Assembly (NCBI GenBank): GCA_001552765.1 | Contig: KQ959425.1 | Coordinates: 81,350-145,349, forward strand | Length of the DNA: 64,000 nt | From: Bacteroidales bacterium KA00344 | Lineage (GTDB): Bacteria; Bacteroidota; Bacteroidia; Bacteroidales; Bacteroidaceae | Reading direction: 5' to 3' | Part shown: positions 36,909 through 45,600 of the stretch, in pieces | How positions within the stretch are numbered: position 1 is the first letter of the stretch | Layout of the letters: each line of letters starts with the position of its first letter | Translations under genes and position numbers: made by a program | The notes under the pieces: model-generated | Seen by the model: only the letters and a program-made list of their open reading frames with translations | Databases searched by the model: none | What the model was told of the DNA's origin: nothing

Positions 36909-37496
36909 CTATTCAGGCTTATACTTATTGAACAAAGCCACAAGATAACCCAAAGTAATGAAAGCGCCGGGAGGCAATACAAAAAGTAGGATGTTGGTTG
37001 TTTCGGGCAAGAGCGAAATACCAAACACGCTGCCCGCGCCAAGTATTTCGCGCACCATGCCCAGCACGGTGAGGGCAAGCGTAAAGCCAAGACCAATACC
37101 CACTCCATCAACAAGACTCTCTATCGGTGTTCGTTTGCAGGCAAAACTTTCTGCCCGTCCCAACACGATACAATTGACCACAATCAACGGAATGAAGATT
37201 CCAAGCGACTGATTGATGCTGTCGGGCGCATAGGCCGACATGAACATTTGCAGTATGGTCACAAAGGCGGCAATCACAGCGATAAACACCGGTATGCGCA
37301 CCTTGTCGGGAACAATGTTCTTGATACACGATATGACAGTGTTTGTACATATCAGGACTGCCATCGTCGCCAACCCCATTGACATACCATTAACGGCACT
37401 GGTCGTGGTGGCCAGCGTAGGACACATACCCAATGTGAGTACAAATATTGGATTTTCCCTGATTATTCCGTTGGATATAATTTTGAAATAGTTCAT
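36909..37496 (-). CDS. rnfE: Rnf complex membrane subunit RnfE
   Basis: A 195-residue six-helix protein homologous to RnfA and NqrD: GIIRENPIFVLTLGMCPTLATTTSAVNGMSMG at the start carries the conserved cysteine, and IPLIVVNCIVLGRAESFACK the second repeat. Together RnfA and RnfE hold the intramembrane iron-sulphur centre. The gap to rnfG is 15 bases, so it is in the same operon. Confidence 0.94.
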   Translation of the reverse strand: MNYFKIISNGIIRENPIFVLTLGMCPTLATTTSAVNGMSMGLATMAVLICTNTVISCIKNIVPDKVRIPVFIAVIAAFVTILQMFMSAYAPDSINQSLGIFIPLIVVNCIVLGRAESFACKRTPIESLVDGVGIGLGFTLALTVLGMVREILGAGSVFGISLLPETTNILLFVLPPGAFITLGYLVALFNKYKPE

Positions 37497-37511
37497 AACT
37501 TCATCCTTTCT

Positions 37512-38126
37512 TTAGTTGTTATTGACAGTTTGCCCGTTGCCGGCTTGCTGTTGGGCATAAGCAGAATAGGCTTGATTCACGGCTTTGAGAAAAGCCCTGC
37601 TGGTAATCGTCGATGCGGTAATGGCGTCAATGTTGCCACCGTCTTTGCTCACAGCAAGCTCACCCTGTGCAGGGTTCAGGCCTATCACACTCCCCTTGCC
37701 GTCTTTCTGAAACCAAGTTTGAGCCTTGGCGCCCAGTCCGGGAGTCTCGGTGTGGTGCAATATGGTGTAGCCCAATATCGTTCCCTCCAAACTGAACCCC
37801 ACCAGTACTTTAAGGTCGCCGTCAAACCCAAGTGATGTTGTCTCAACGGCTGCGCCCAATGCTTTGCCGTCCTTGCCTACCGTGCGGTGAATCACAAAAG
37901 CTGTCTCCTTGTTGTCTACAAGTTGTTTTATCGTGTCGGTGCCTGCAACAGTGAGATTTTCGGTGCCCATTACCGTCTTGATGCCATCTGCCAAAGTTTT
38001 CTCCGCCTTAATTGCAATGGGCCCCTCAGTAAGGTGGTTTACCCATGCCAGCAAAGTCGCAACAACCAATGCACAGCCCACGAGGACAAGCACCATATTG
38101 GTCAGTGATGATTTCATTTTTGCCAT
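37512..38126 (-). CDS. rnfG: Rnf complex FMN subunit RnfG
   Basis: A 204-residue subunit with an N-terminal membrane anchor (about residues 8-28) and an FMN-binding domain on the outer face. The covalent FMN site is the Thr of ITASTITSRAF, a variant of the usual S/TGAT motif; the segment GKGSVIGLNPAQGELAVSKDGGNIDAITAST places it near residue 170. It passes electrons between RnfD and RnfB/C. rnfD ends 12 bases upstream of its start. Confidence 0.92.
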   Translation of the reverse strand: MAKMKSSLTNMVLVLVGCALVVATLLAWVNHLTEGPIAIKAEKTLADGIKTVMGTENLTVAGTDTIKQLVDNKETAFVIHRTVGKDGKALGAAVETTSLGFDGDLKVLVGFSLEGTILGYTILHHTETPGLGAKAQTWFQKDGKGSVIGLNPAQGELAVSKDGGNIDAITASTITSRAFLKAVNQAYSAYAQQQAGNGQTVNNN

Positions 38127-38138
38127 AATATATCCTCC

Positions 38139-39140
38139 TTATTTCTTTGCCGGCACCTCGCCGAAACGTTTTGGTTTAACATAGAAATTGATTAGCGGTG
38201 TAAACGCGTTCATAATGAGAATGGCAAACGAAAGCCCTTCCGGATAGCTTCCCCAGTTTCGGATCACCACTGTGAGAAAGCCGATGGCTACACCATATAT
38301 GAGTTGTCCCTTGTGGGTCATGGGCGACGTCACATAATCGGTTGCCATGAAGATGGCACCCAACATCAGTCCACCGGTCAATATAACTTGCACGGGATTG
38401 GCATAAATAGGATTGCCAAGATGCAACAGACCACTGAATACAAACACCGTGGCGATAATGCTCACAGGAATATGCCAGGTGATAATCTTTTTCCACAGCA
38501 TATAGCCAAACCCAAGAAGCAGGGCCAACGCACATATCTCTCCAACGGCACCTGCCCCAAGTCCGTTTGCCGTGTTGCCCAAAAGCATATCAATGGAGCC
38601 GGGCAGCTGGTCGAGCAAACTTGCATCGCCGTCTTTGATGGCCTCTTTCATCAAACTCAAAGGCGTTGCTCCCGTTGCGGCATCAGCATAAGCGGTCATT
38701 TGTCCGGCAATGGGCCAGGTAGTCATCTCCGCCGGAAAACTTACCAACAGGAAACAACGGCCCACCAAAGCCGGGTTGAAGATATTTGCACCCAATCCGC
38801 CAAAACTCATCTTTCCCACTCCAATGGCAATAAGAGCGCCAATCAGAATCATCCAGATGGGGAAATTGCTCGGCAAGTTCATGCCTAAGAGCAGCCCTGT
38901 GAGTATTGCCGAGCAGTCGGTGAGCGACGTTGGCTGCTTCATCATATATTTGGTAATGGCCCATTCAAAAAACATACAGGCCGCCACGCTGGCGAGACAC
39001 ACCACAACCGAGCCTAACCCGAAGTAGTAGAAAGAAACAAGCAGCGCGGGAACAAGGGCGATGATAACGCCTCTCATGTTGCGCTCTATGCTGTCGTCGC
39101 CGTGCGCGTGGGGTGATAACGAAACTACTAATTTATTCAT
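38139..39140 (-). CDS. rnfD: Rnf complex membrane subunit RnfD
   Basis: A 333-residue membrane protein with about nine helices, of the RnfD/NqrB family. The covalent FMN threonine lies in YADAATGATPLSLMKE. Other family segments are GLGANIFNPALVGRCFLL, FMATDYVTSPMTHKGQLIYG and an extended C-terminal tail. It forms the ion-pumping core with RnfA, E and G. Twenty-two bases separate it from rnfC. Confidence 0.94.
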   Translation of the reverse strand: MNKLVVSLSPHAHGDDSIERNMRGVIIALVPALLVSFYYFGLGSVVVCLASVAACMFFEWAITKYMMKQPTSLTDCSAILTGLLLGMNLPSNFPIWMILIGALIAIGVGKMSFGGLGANIFNPALVGRCFLLVSFPAEMTTWPIAGQMTAYADAATGATPLSLMKEAIKDGDASLLDQLPGSIDMLLGNTANGLGAGAVGEICALALLLGFGYMLWKKIITWHIPVSIIATVFVFSGLLHLGNPIYANPVQVILTGGLMLGAIFMATDYVTSPMTHKGQLIYGVAIGFLTVVIRNWGSYPEGLSFAILIMNAFTPLINFYVKPKRFGEVPAKK

Positions 39141-39162
39141 TGTATTTTCTATTCTATCATAA

Positions 39163-40512
39163 TTATTTCTTATTCCTTGCTCTGATCATGCCCATAACAG
39201 CCTGCTTGCCCTGAACGATATTGTCCAGCAGGGCACGATGAGAAGGGCAAGTGTACTGGCAGGAGCCACAAGCGATACAACTGAGAACATCTTCTCCCTC
39301 AAGCCGTTCATACTTCTTGAACGAAGACAGAGTTGCTATCAGATACGGCTCCAAGCCCATAGGACAAACCGTCACACACTTTCCGCAACGAATGCAAGGC
39401 TGAATGGGGTCACGGTGGGCATCCTGCCCCGTGAGCACCGTTATGGAATTGGTGCCCTTGCACACGGGGACATCGAGCGTCATAACCGACTTTCCCATCA
39501 TCGGACCACCGGCCAACACCTTGTTGTCGCCTTCGGGCATTCCTCCACAGGCTTCGATGAGCTGTCCGAAAGGCGTTCCCATGCGCACCAGAAAGTTGGC
39601 GGGATGTTTGATTTGTCTTCCCGTAACCGTTGTATAACGTTCGAACAACGGCTTGTTTTTCATCACAGCCTGATACGATGCAAACGCCGTACCGACATTA
39701 ATCACCACCGCACCTACATGAATGGGGAGTGCAGGAGGCGCCGGAATCTGCCGTCCCGTGACGGCTTCCACCAGTTGCTTTTCTCCGCCCTGAGGATATT
39801 TCTGAGCCAACGGCACTACCTTGATGCGCGGATCTGACGCAGCCTTTTCCGTCATCAGCGCAATAGCTTTGGGCTTGTTCTCTTCAATGCCAATATATGC
39901 TTTGTCTACACTGACCGATTTCATGATCAGTTGTACTCCGACAATGATTTCATCGGCGTGTTCCATCATCAGCCGATAGTCTGACGTGATATACGGCTCA
40001 CACTCCACTGCATTGATAACCACACATTCAGCTTTGGTTTCGGGAGGTGGCATCAGCTTGACAAATGTGGGAAATCCGGCTCCACCCATACCCGTAATGC
40101 CGGCCGTTTTGATGCGGTCTATTATTTCCTCTGCCGTGAGTTCAGGGTGCGAAGCTATTGTTTCCAACTTTTCCGAACGGTCGATAGTTTCCTCCCATTC
40201 GTCACCCTCAACATTAATATATATAGCCGGCTGACGGTAACCCGTGGCATCTATTATTGTGTCAATCTTGGCAATAGTTCCCGACACCGATGAATACAGG
40301 GGGGCCGACACAAAGCCACCCGCTTCGGCTATGAGCGTTCCAACTTTCACTTTGTCGCCTCTTTTCACGACAGGCTTGGTCGGAGCACCGATATGCTGTC
40401 CCAAAGGGAACACTGCCACCTTGGGCAGCTCGGCTGCTACAGTAGCAACTTCATGAGAAAGTTTATATTCTTCAGGGTGCACGCCTCCCTTGGAAAAAGT
40501 AAATAGTTTCAT
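39163..40512 (-). CDS. rnfC: Rnf complex NADH-binding subunit RnfC
   Basis: A 449-residue soluble subunit. An N-terminal beta-rich domain (HIGAPTKPVVKRGDKVKVG) is followed by the NADH and FMN domain (about 130-340), with GIGGMGGAGFPTFVKL and the FMN-binding loop. C-terminal ferredoxin-like ligands are CIRCGKCVTVCPMGLEP and CIACGSCQYTCPSHR, which hold two [4Fe-4S] clusters. It takes electrons from, or gives them to, NAD(H). It overlaps the rnfB stop by 4 bases, so translation is coupled. Confidence 0.95.
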   Translation of the reverse strand: MKLFTFSKGGVHPEEYKLSHEVATVAAELPKVAVFPLGQHIGAPTKPVVKRGDKVKVGTLIAEAGGFVSAPLYSSVSGTIAKIDTIIDATGYRQPAIYINVEGDEWEETIDRSEKLETIASHPELTAEEIIDRIKTAGITGMGGAGFPTFVKLMPPPETKAECVVINAVECEPYITSDYRLMMEHADEIIVGVQLIMKSVSVDKAYIGIEENKPKAIALMTEKAASDPRIKVVPLAQKYPQGGEKQLVEAVTGRQIPAPPALPIHVGAVVINVGTAFASYQAVMKNKPLFERYTTVTGRQIKHPANFLVRMGTPFGQLIEACGGMPEGDNKVLAGGPMMGKSVMTLDVPVCKGTNSITVLTGQDAHRDPIQPCIRCGKCVTVCPMGLEPYLIATLSSFKKYERLEGEDVLSCIACGSCQYTCPSHRALLDNIVQGKQAVMGMIRARNKK

Positions 40513-41450
40513 GACTTCACCTCCTCTTTCATAGCTACGGTATTGTTGTTAACATCAGCTGCACTTGCCACAACCTCGACAGGTGTATTCTTTGGCTTGG
40601 CCGGAGCGGCAGGGCGTACTTTCTTTATTGGGAAATTCAACTTGGCAATGGCGTTTGTCGGACACTCATCCACACACTTCGTACACAGCTTGCATTTATT
40701 AAAGTCGATGTACGACAGATTATTTTCAATCGTTATGGCGTCAAACTTACATACCTTCTCGCATTTGCTACAGCCTATACAAGCCGCTTTACAAGCCTTG
40801 CGGGCCACCGCTCCTTTGTCCTTATTGACACACTGCACATAGATACGGCGATTCTTCGGACCTTTCTTGCGCAACTCTACGATGTGACGGGGACAAGCCT
40901 TGACACAGGCACCGCAGGATGTGCACTTCTCATCAACCACCTCCGGCAATCCGGTTTCGGCATTCATGTATATAGCGTCAAAACCGCAAGCCTTCACACA
41001 GTCGCCACATCCCAAACATCCGTAGCCACAAGCCGTTTCGCCGGCACTTGTCAGATGCATGGTGGCGCAAGTCATCAGACCGTCGTATTGGGCGATGCGC
41101 GGACGATGTTCACACGTACCGTTGCACCTTACCACCGCAACCATAGGGTCTGTATTGGCAATGGCCATACCAAGCAGGTCGGCAACCTGTCCCATCACTT
41201 CTGCGCCGCCCACAGGGCAATACAGCCCATCGATGGAGCCTTTGACTGCTCCCTTCACCAGCGCATCGGCCAATCCTGAGCATCCGGGAAATCCGCATCC
41301 GCCACAGTTGGCTCCGGGAAGCGTCTCCTCAACCTCGCCAACGCGTGGATCTTCTTCTACAGCAAACTTCTTGGAAACCGCAAATAGCACAACGGCAGCT
41401 ATTAATGCGATTGCTCCGAGAACAATGACTGCATTAAAAATAAAGTTCAT
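40509..41450 (-). CDS. rnfB: Rnf complex ferredoxin subunit RnfB
   Basis: A 313-residue subunit with an N-terminal membrane helix (about residues 5-27). A four-cysteine Fe-S domain follows (CGGCGFPGCSGLADALVKG), then ferredoxin-type motifs: CGYGCLGCGDCVKACGF, CTSCGACVKACPRHI, CIGCSKCEKVCKF and CKLCTKCVDECPTNAI, so it probably holds several [4Fe-4S] clusters. It is the entry site for ferredoxin electrons. The C-terminal tail is rich in Pro, Lys and Ala. It stands 73 bases after rseC, in the same transcription unit as the rest of rnf. Confidence 0.95.
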   Translation of the reverse strand: MNFIFNAVIVLGAIALIAAVVLFAVSKKFAVEEDPRVGEVEETLPGANCGGCGFPGCSGLADALVKGAVKGSIDGLYCPVGGAEVMGQVADLLGMAIANTDPMVAVVRCNGTCEHRPRIAQYDGLMTCATMHLTSAGETACGYGCLGCGDCVKACGFDAIYMNAETGLPEVVDEKCTSCGACVKACPRHIVELRKKGPKNRRIYVQCVNKDKGAVARKACKAACIGCSKCEKVCKFDAITIENNLSYIDFNKCKLCTKCVDECPTNAIAKLNFPIKKVRPAAPAKPKNTPVEVVASAADVNNNTVAMKEEVKS

Positions 41451-41523
41451 AATCTTCTTGTATTTGTTTTGTTTGTATTGATTGTTTTAGTCGTCAGATT
41501 ATAAGGTTTGTCGATAGCCTACA

Positions 41524-41934
41524 TTACACTATGGCAAAAGAGAACTTATCGCACAGCTTGTCCCGCAAAAGGAAAAGCAGGAAATAGTATGGCACGAGAG
41601 CCGACACTCCCATCAGAGCAGCCATTGCATCATCGTGTGTCCACAGCCTGACAAGCAAAAGAGTAGCCACCATGATAATGAGCGGCACGCCAAATCCCCA
41701 TGCCACAGCTTTGTAGCCGGACTTCAAATCGGCCGATACCACCACGTGATCGCCCACTTGATATTTCGAAGTATCAACATGGTATACGTCGATCAACTTG
41801 TCCTTGCTTTCCGACGCATTGCAATGTCCTGCCATCTTGCACGAGCCGCATCCCGACACCTGAGCGATGCGCACGACGATATGATTGTACTCTATACGCT
41901 CTATCATTCCGGAATGCGTGATGGTCTTCTTCAT
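41524..41934 (-). CDS. rseC: RseC/MucC-family positive regulator, probable rnf accessory
   Basis: A 136-residue RseC-like protein. Near the N terminus is SGCGSCKMAGHCNASE, a Cys-x-x-Cys-x5-Cys pattern of the kind seen in RseC, and two membrane helices follow (about residues 72-125: AVAWGFGVPLIIMVATLLLV and LMGVSALVPYYFLLFLL). In other bacteria RseC takes part in reducing SoxR with the Rnf/Rsx complex, and a homologue heads rnf operons in Bacteroidota. Here it is the first gene of the operon. The exact role is inferred from position. Confidence 0.88.
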   Translation of the reverse strand: MKKTITHSGMIERIEYNHIVVRIAQVSGCGSCKMAGHCNASESKDKLIDVYHVDTSKYQVGDHVVVSADLKSGYKAVAWGFGVPLIIMVATLLLVRLWTHDDAMAALMGVSALVPYYFLLFLLRDKLCDKFSFAIV

Positions 41935-41965
41935 TGCTCAAATTGTAATGTCCGCTTTGCAAATG

Positions 41966-41995
41966 CAAAAGTAATAACAATATTTCAAAATACAA
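41966..41995 (-). promoter_or_regulatory. promoter of rseC-rnf operon
   Basis: TTG (41993-41995), a 19-base spacer, then TACTTTTG (41966-41973) on the minus strand, 32 bases before the rseC start. Confidence 0.7.
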
Positions 41996-42632
41996 TCAAA
42001 ATCATCAGAAATTTCATATTTCCTTTCTATGGTTTACGCACATTAAAATGAAATACCGGAAACATATATTACATCTATTTATCTTTACAAAAAGTGCTTC
42101 AAATTTTGCTTATTCAAAAATAAATTTATCTTCTGTCCGAAAATCGTAAATTTGAGCATTTTGTAGTTTATTGATAATCAAGGCATTTTGAAATGAAGCC
42201 GGTTTATCACTTCTTTTATCATCTGCGATTGAATATCAAACGGCATTACAATTAAGGCGTAACCATCACATGAATAGACTTTAAACATCTTCCCGTTAAG
42301 GCTTAACCGCATCGTCATTAAGGCTTTCTCATAGCACAGTGCAATATTGGTTTCGCAAACTTCTCCGTTTTTTCGCTTCGCCACCTGACTCTGAAGGAAA
42401 AAACATTGTCCTTTTTGCGCTAAATGAAGTACAAACAACTGTTAAAAAGTGATAATCTTATTTTACATATTAAAGAATTTAAGCAAGGCTGATGAATGTA
42501 CGAAATATTGAAGAGACAATTGCTTCTGCTCAATGCTTTAGGCTAGTTTACATAAACATATAAATAAAGAATAAGCTAATGAAAAAATGATAAAACAAAT
42601 CCGTTTATCTCCACGTTTTCGATATAAATACT
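41996..42632. other. gene-free region between rseC and A2M gene
   Basis: About 640 bases with no credible gene. It holds composite repeat copy C (42228-42420); the open frame at 42178-42438 on the minus strand is a translation of that repeat rather than a gene. The remainder is AT-rich with no structure that I can see. Confidence 0.5.
42228..42420 (-). repeat. composite intergenic repeat, copy C
   Basis: Contiguous 22-base units at 42250-42271, 42272-42293, 42294-42315 and 42316-42337, plus a degenerate one at 42228-42249, share the core TTAAGGCTTAACCGCA. The arm lies to the right; on the minus strand it reads GCGCAAAAAGGACAATG (42404-42420), matching GAGCAAAAAGGACTATG in copy D. Same orientation as copy B. 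Confidence 0.7.
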
Positions 42633-42640
42633 TATCTTTG
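42633..42640 (+). promoter_or_regulatory. promoter -7 box of A2M gene
   Basis: TATCTTTG fits the consensus, 27 bases before the ATG at 42667. No clear -33 element. Confidence 0.6.
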
Positions 42641-42666
42641 CATTATACTATAATTAAAAATAGAGT

Positions 42667-45600
42667 ATGAAAAAGGTTATATATTTGCTAATTTTATTGC
42701 TTATGCCCGCATCTATTTATGCAGAGAGCTACACATCGTTATGGAAAAAAGTGGCTGAGGCGCAGTCGAAAGACCTGCCTCAAACGGAAATGGAATGTTT
42801 AGGGAGAATTATCAGCAAGGCTGAGAACGAAAAGCAATACGGCCATCTGCTCAAAGCACAACTACAGCAAGCCGCTGTACAAACTCAAATATCGCCCGAC
42901 TCGATGACTATCGAGATAGATAGACTCGTGCAAAAGGCAGAAAATGCAAAAGACGAAGTGCTTCGCGCGGTTTATGCGTCGGTGTTGGGAAAGGTGTACC
43001 AACAACAGGAAGACACGGATGCCGAGCAAAAAAGCAAGATGTGGTTTGCAAAATCAATGGCAAACCCCAAACTGCTGGCTGAGCACAAAAGCGAAGAATA
43101 CAGTCCGGCCATAGCAGAGGGCATCGACAGCAAGATATTCTACGACGACCTGCTGCACGTCATCGGGTTTGAAGCCGAAGACTATAACACGTTGCACCAG
43201 TACTATAGCCAAAGCGGCAACCGTGCCGCAGCCTGCATCACTGCACTCTGTCAGCTCCGTGAAAACAGCGACGAGAATGTGATGGACGCAAGAAAATCCA
43301 AATACCTCCAGAAGGTAGACTCTCTCATCAACGTGTATGGTGACTTGCGGGAAGCAGGAGAATTGGCCATAGAGCACTACAACTACATCTCAGAATGCGA
43401 AGATTCCAAGGCAGAAGACCGTATTAACTATATCAACTACGCATTGAGCCGATGGGGAGCTTGGCCACGAATGAACATCCTGCGCAACGCTCAGAGCGAA
43501 TTGCAACGACCTGCCTTCAATATCAATATCGGCGATTATATGTTGTTGCCCGACACGGAACGCGAAGTACGCATCAACTCCATCCGCAACATCAACGAGT
43601 TGAACGTCAGCCTATACAGACTCAACGTAAAGGGGAATACCGAACTGAATCCCGACAATAAGGAAGACTACGCCAAACTTCAGAAACTCATTTTGCCGGG
43701 CATTGTGCAAAACGTTACACGGAAATACATCGGTCAGCCCGCATGGAAAGAAAACTCTGACTCCATCACGCTGAAAGGACTGCCCATAGGTGTGTATCTC
43801 ATGGAAGCTACGACCGACAACAAGGACATTGCCCCGCAACGCACGCTGCTCCGCGTGAGCAACCTCTACGTGATGCACGAAGGACAACCCGACAAACGCA
43901 TACGTTTCGTTGTGGTGAATGCGACCACCGGCAAGCCGGTACCCGGTGCACACCTTGTTTTGAGCAGCAAGTGGGGAGATCGTTATGAAAAAGCAAAGAA
44001 GATAAACCTCACCAGCGACAAAAACGGAGAGATTATCCATCGATGCGATGGTAGAACTACGTACCAAATATACGCCTATACCAACGAAGACCATGCTTGC
44101 GGCAACTTCGACATCAACGGCTATTATTCACATTGGGACGGGAACACCGTGCAGCAAATTCTAAATGTATATACCGACCGTTCTATTTACAGACCCGGTC
44201 AGCAGGTCCACGTTACGGCCATCGCCTATGAAACCAACAGTGAGACACTGCGCTCCAACGCCATTGGCAGTCGGAAAATCACGTTTTCTCTGTGCGATGC
44301 CAATGGCAAGGAGGTTATCACAAAGGATGTGATGACCGATGATTATGGTACGGCTGCAACCACATTCTCATTGCCTCAAAACGGCCTTACCGGAAGATTC
44401 AGCATCTATGCAAAGGGAGAACGCTTGTTTGGCGGCATCTCCTTTAATGTGGAACAATACAAACGCCCAACGTTCCAAGTAAGGTTTGACGCCTACAACG
44501 AGAAATATACGCCCGGAGACACCGTACAAGTGCGAGGCAGAGTAGAAAGTTATGCAGGCGTTCCTGTACAGGGAGCTAAAGTGGAATATACCGTTGAGCG
44601 CCGCCGGAGCATCTGGTGGTATTGGAGAATCGACGAGTCGGCACCCACGCTCATCACCGACAGCACAATCACCGCAGACGACGGAACGTTCACGGCCAAA
44701 ATGCCCATGCTGTTCCCCGACGATATAGAGCCGGGTATGCCCTTATATTATAATGTGGTGGTAAACGCCAAAGTTACCGATGGAGCCGGCGAGACCCACG
44801 AAGGCTCATTCTCGCTCCCATTGAGCAATAAGTCAGCAATACTCCTTTGTGACATGCCGAAGAAATCGCTCAGAGACAGTCTCAAGACTTTCACTATCAT
44901 CCGAAAGAATATTGCAGGAGAAAATATTGCGGGCACCATTCGCTACCAGATAGACGGCAGCGCATGGAAGACGGCAGCGGCTAACCAGCAGATTTCCATC
45001 GACCGGAAGCTCGCATCGGGTAAACACCGGATTGTGGGCATCTGCGAAAATGATACTGTGACACACGACTTCATCATCTTCTCTTACAACGACAAGAAAC
45101 CGGTCGTAGAAACTCACGATTGGTTTTATATATCCGGTAATCGGTTTAGCGACGATGGCAAACCGGTCTATATGCAACTGGGCAGCTCCGATGAAGATGT
45201 GAATATCTATTATTCCGTATTCACGGGCGACAAGATATTAAGTCAAGGCAGGAAAGTTTTGAGCAACAGTGTGATGACCGAAAAGCTGACTTATAAAGAA
45301 GCCTATGGCGATGGCATCACGGTGAACATCGCATGGGTGAAGCAAGGACGACTGTACACTCACAACTTCACGCTGGAACGCCCTGTACCCAAAAAAGAAC
45401 TGACACTGTCTTGGAAGACCTTCCGCGACAAACTTATCCCCGGTCAGGAAGAGGAATGGACCTTGCAGATACTCGGACCGGACGGAAAACCGTCAAAGTC
45501 GCAGCTCCTTGCCACCATGTATGACAAGAGTTTGGATGATATTATCAAGCATCATTGGGACTTCACGGTGAACTTCAACCTTGAACTCCCCTACGTACAA

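Noticed and set aside
42178..42438. 86-codon minus-strand frame as a gene
   Set aside because: It runs through repeat copy C, so its protein is a translation of the repeat.
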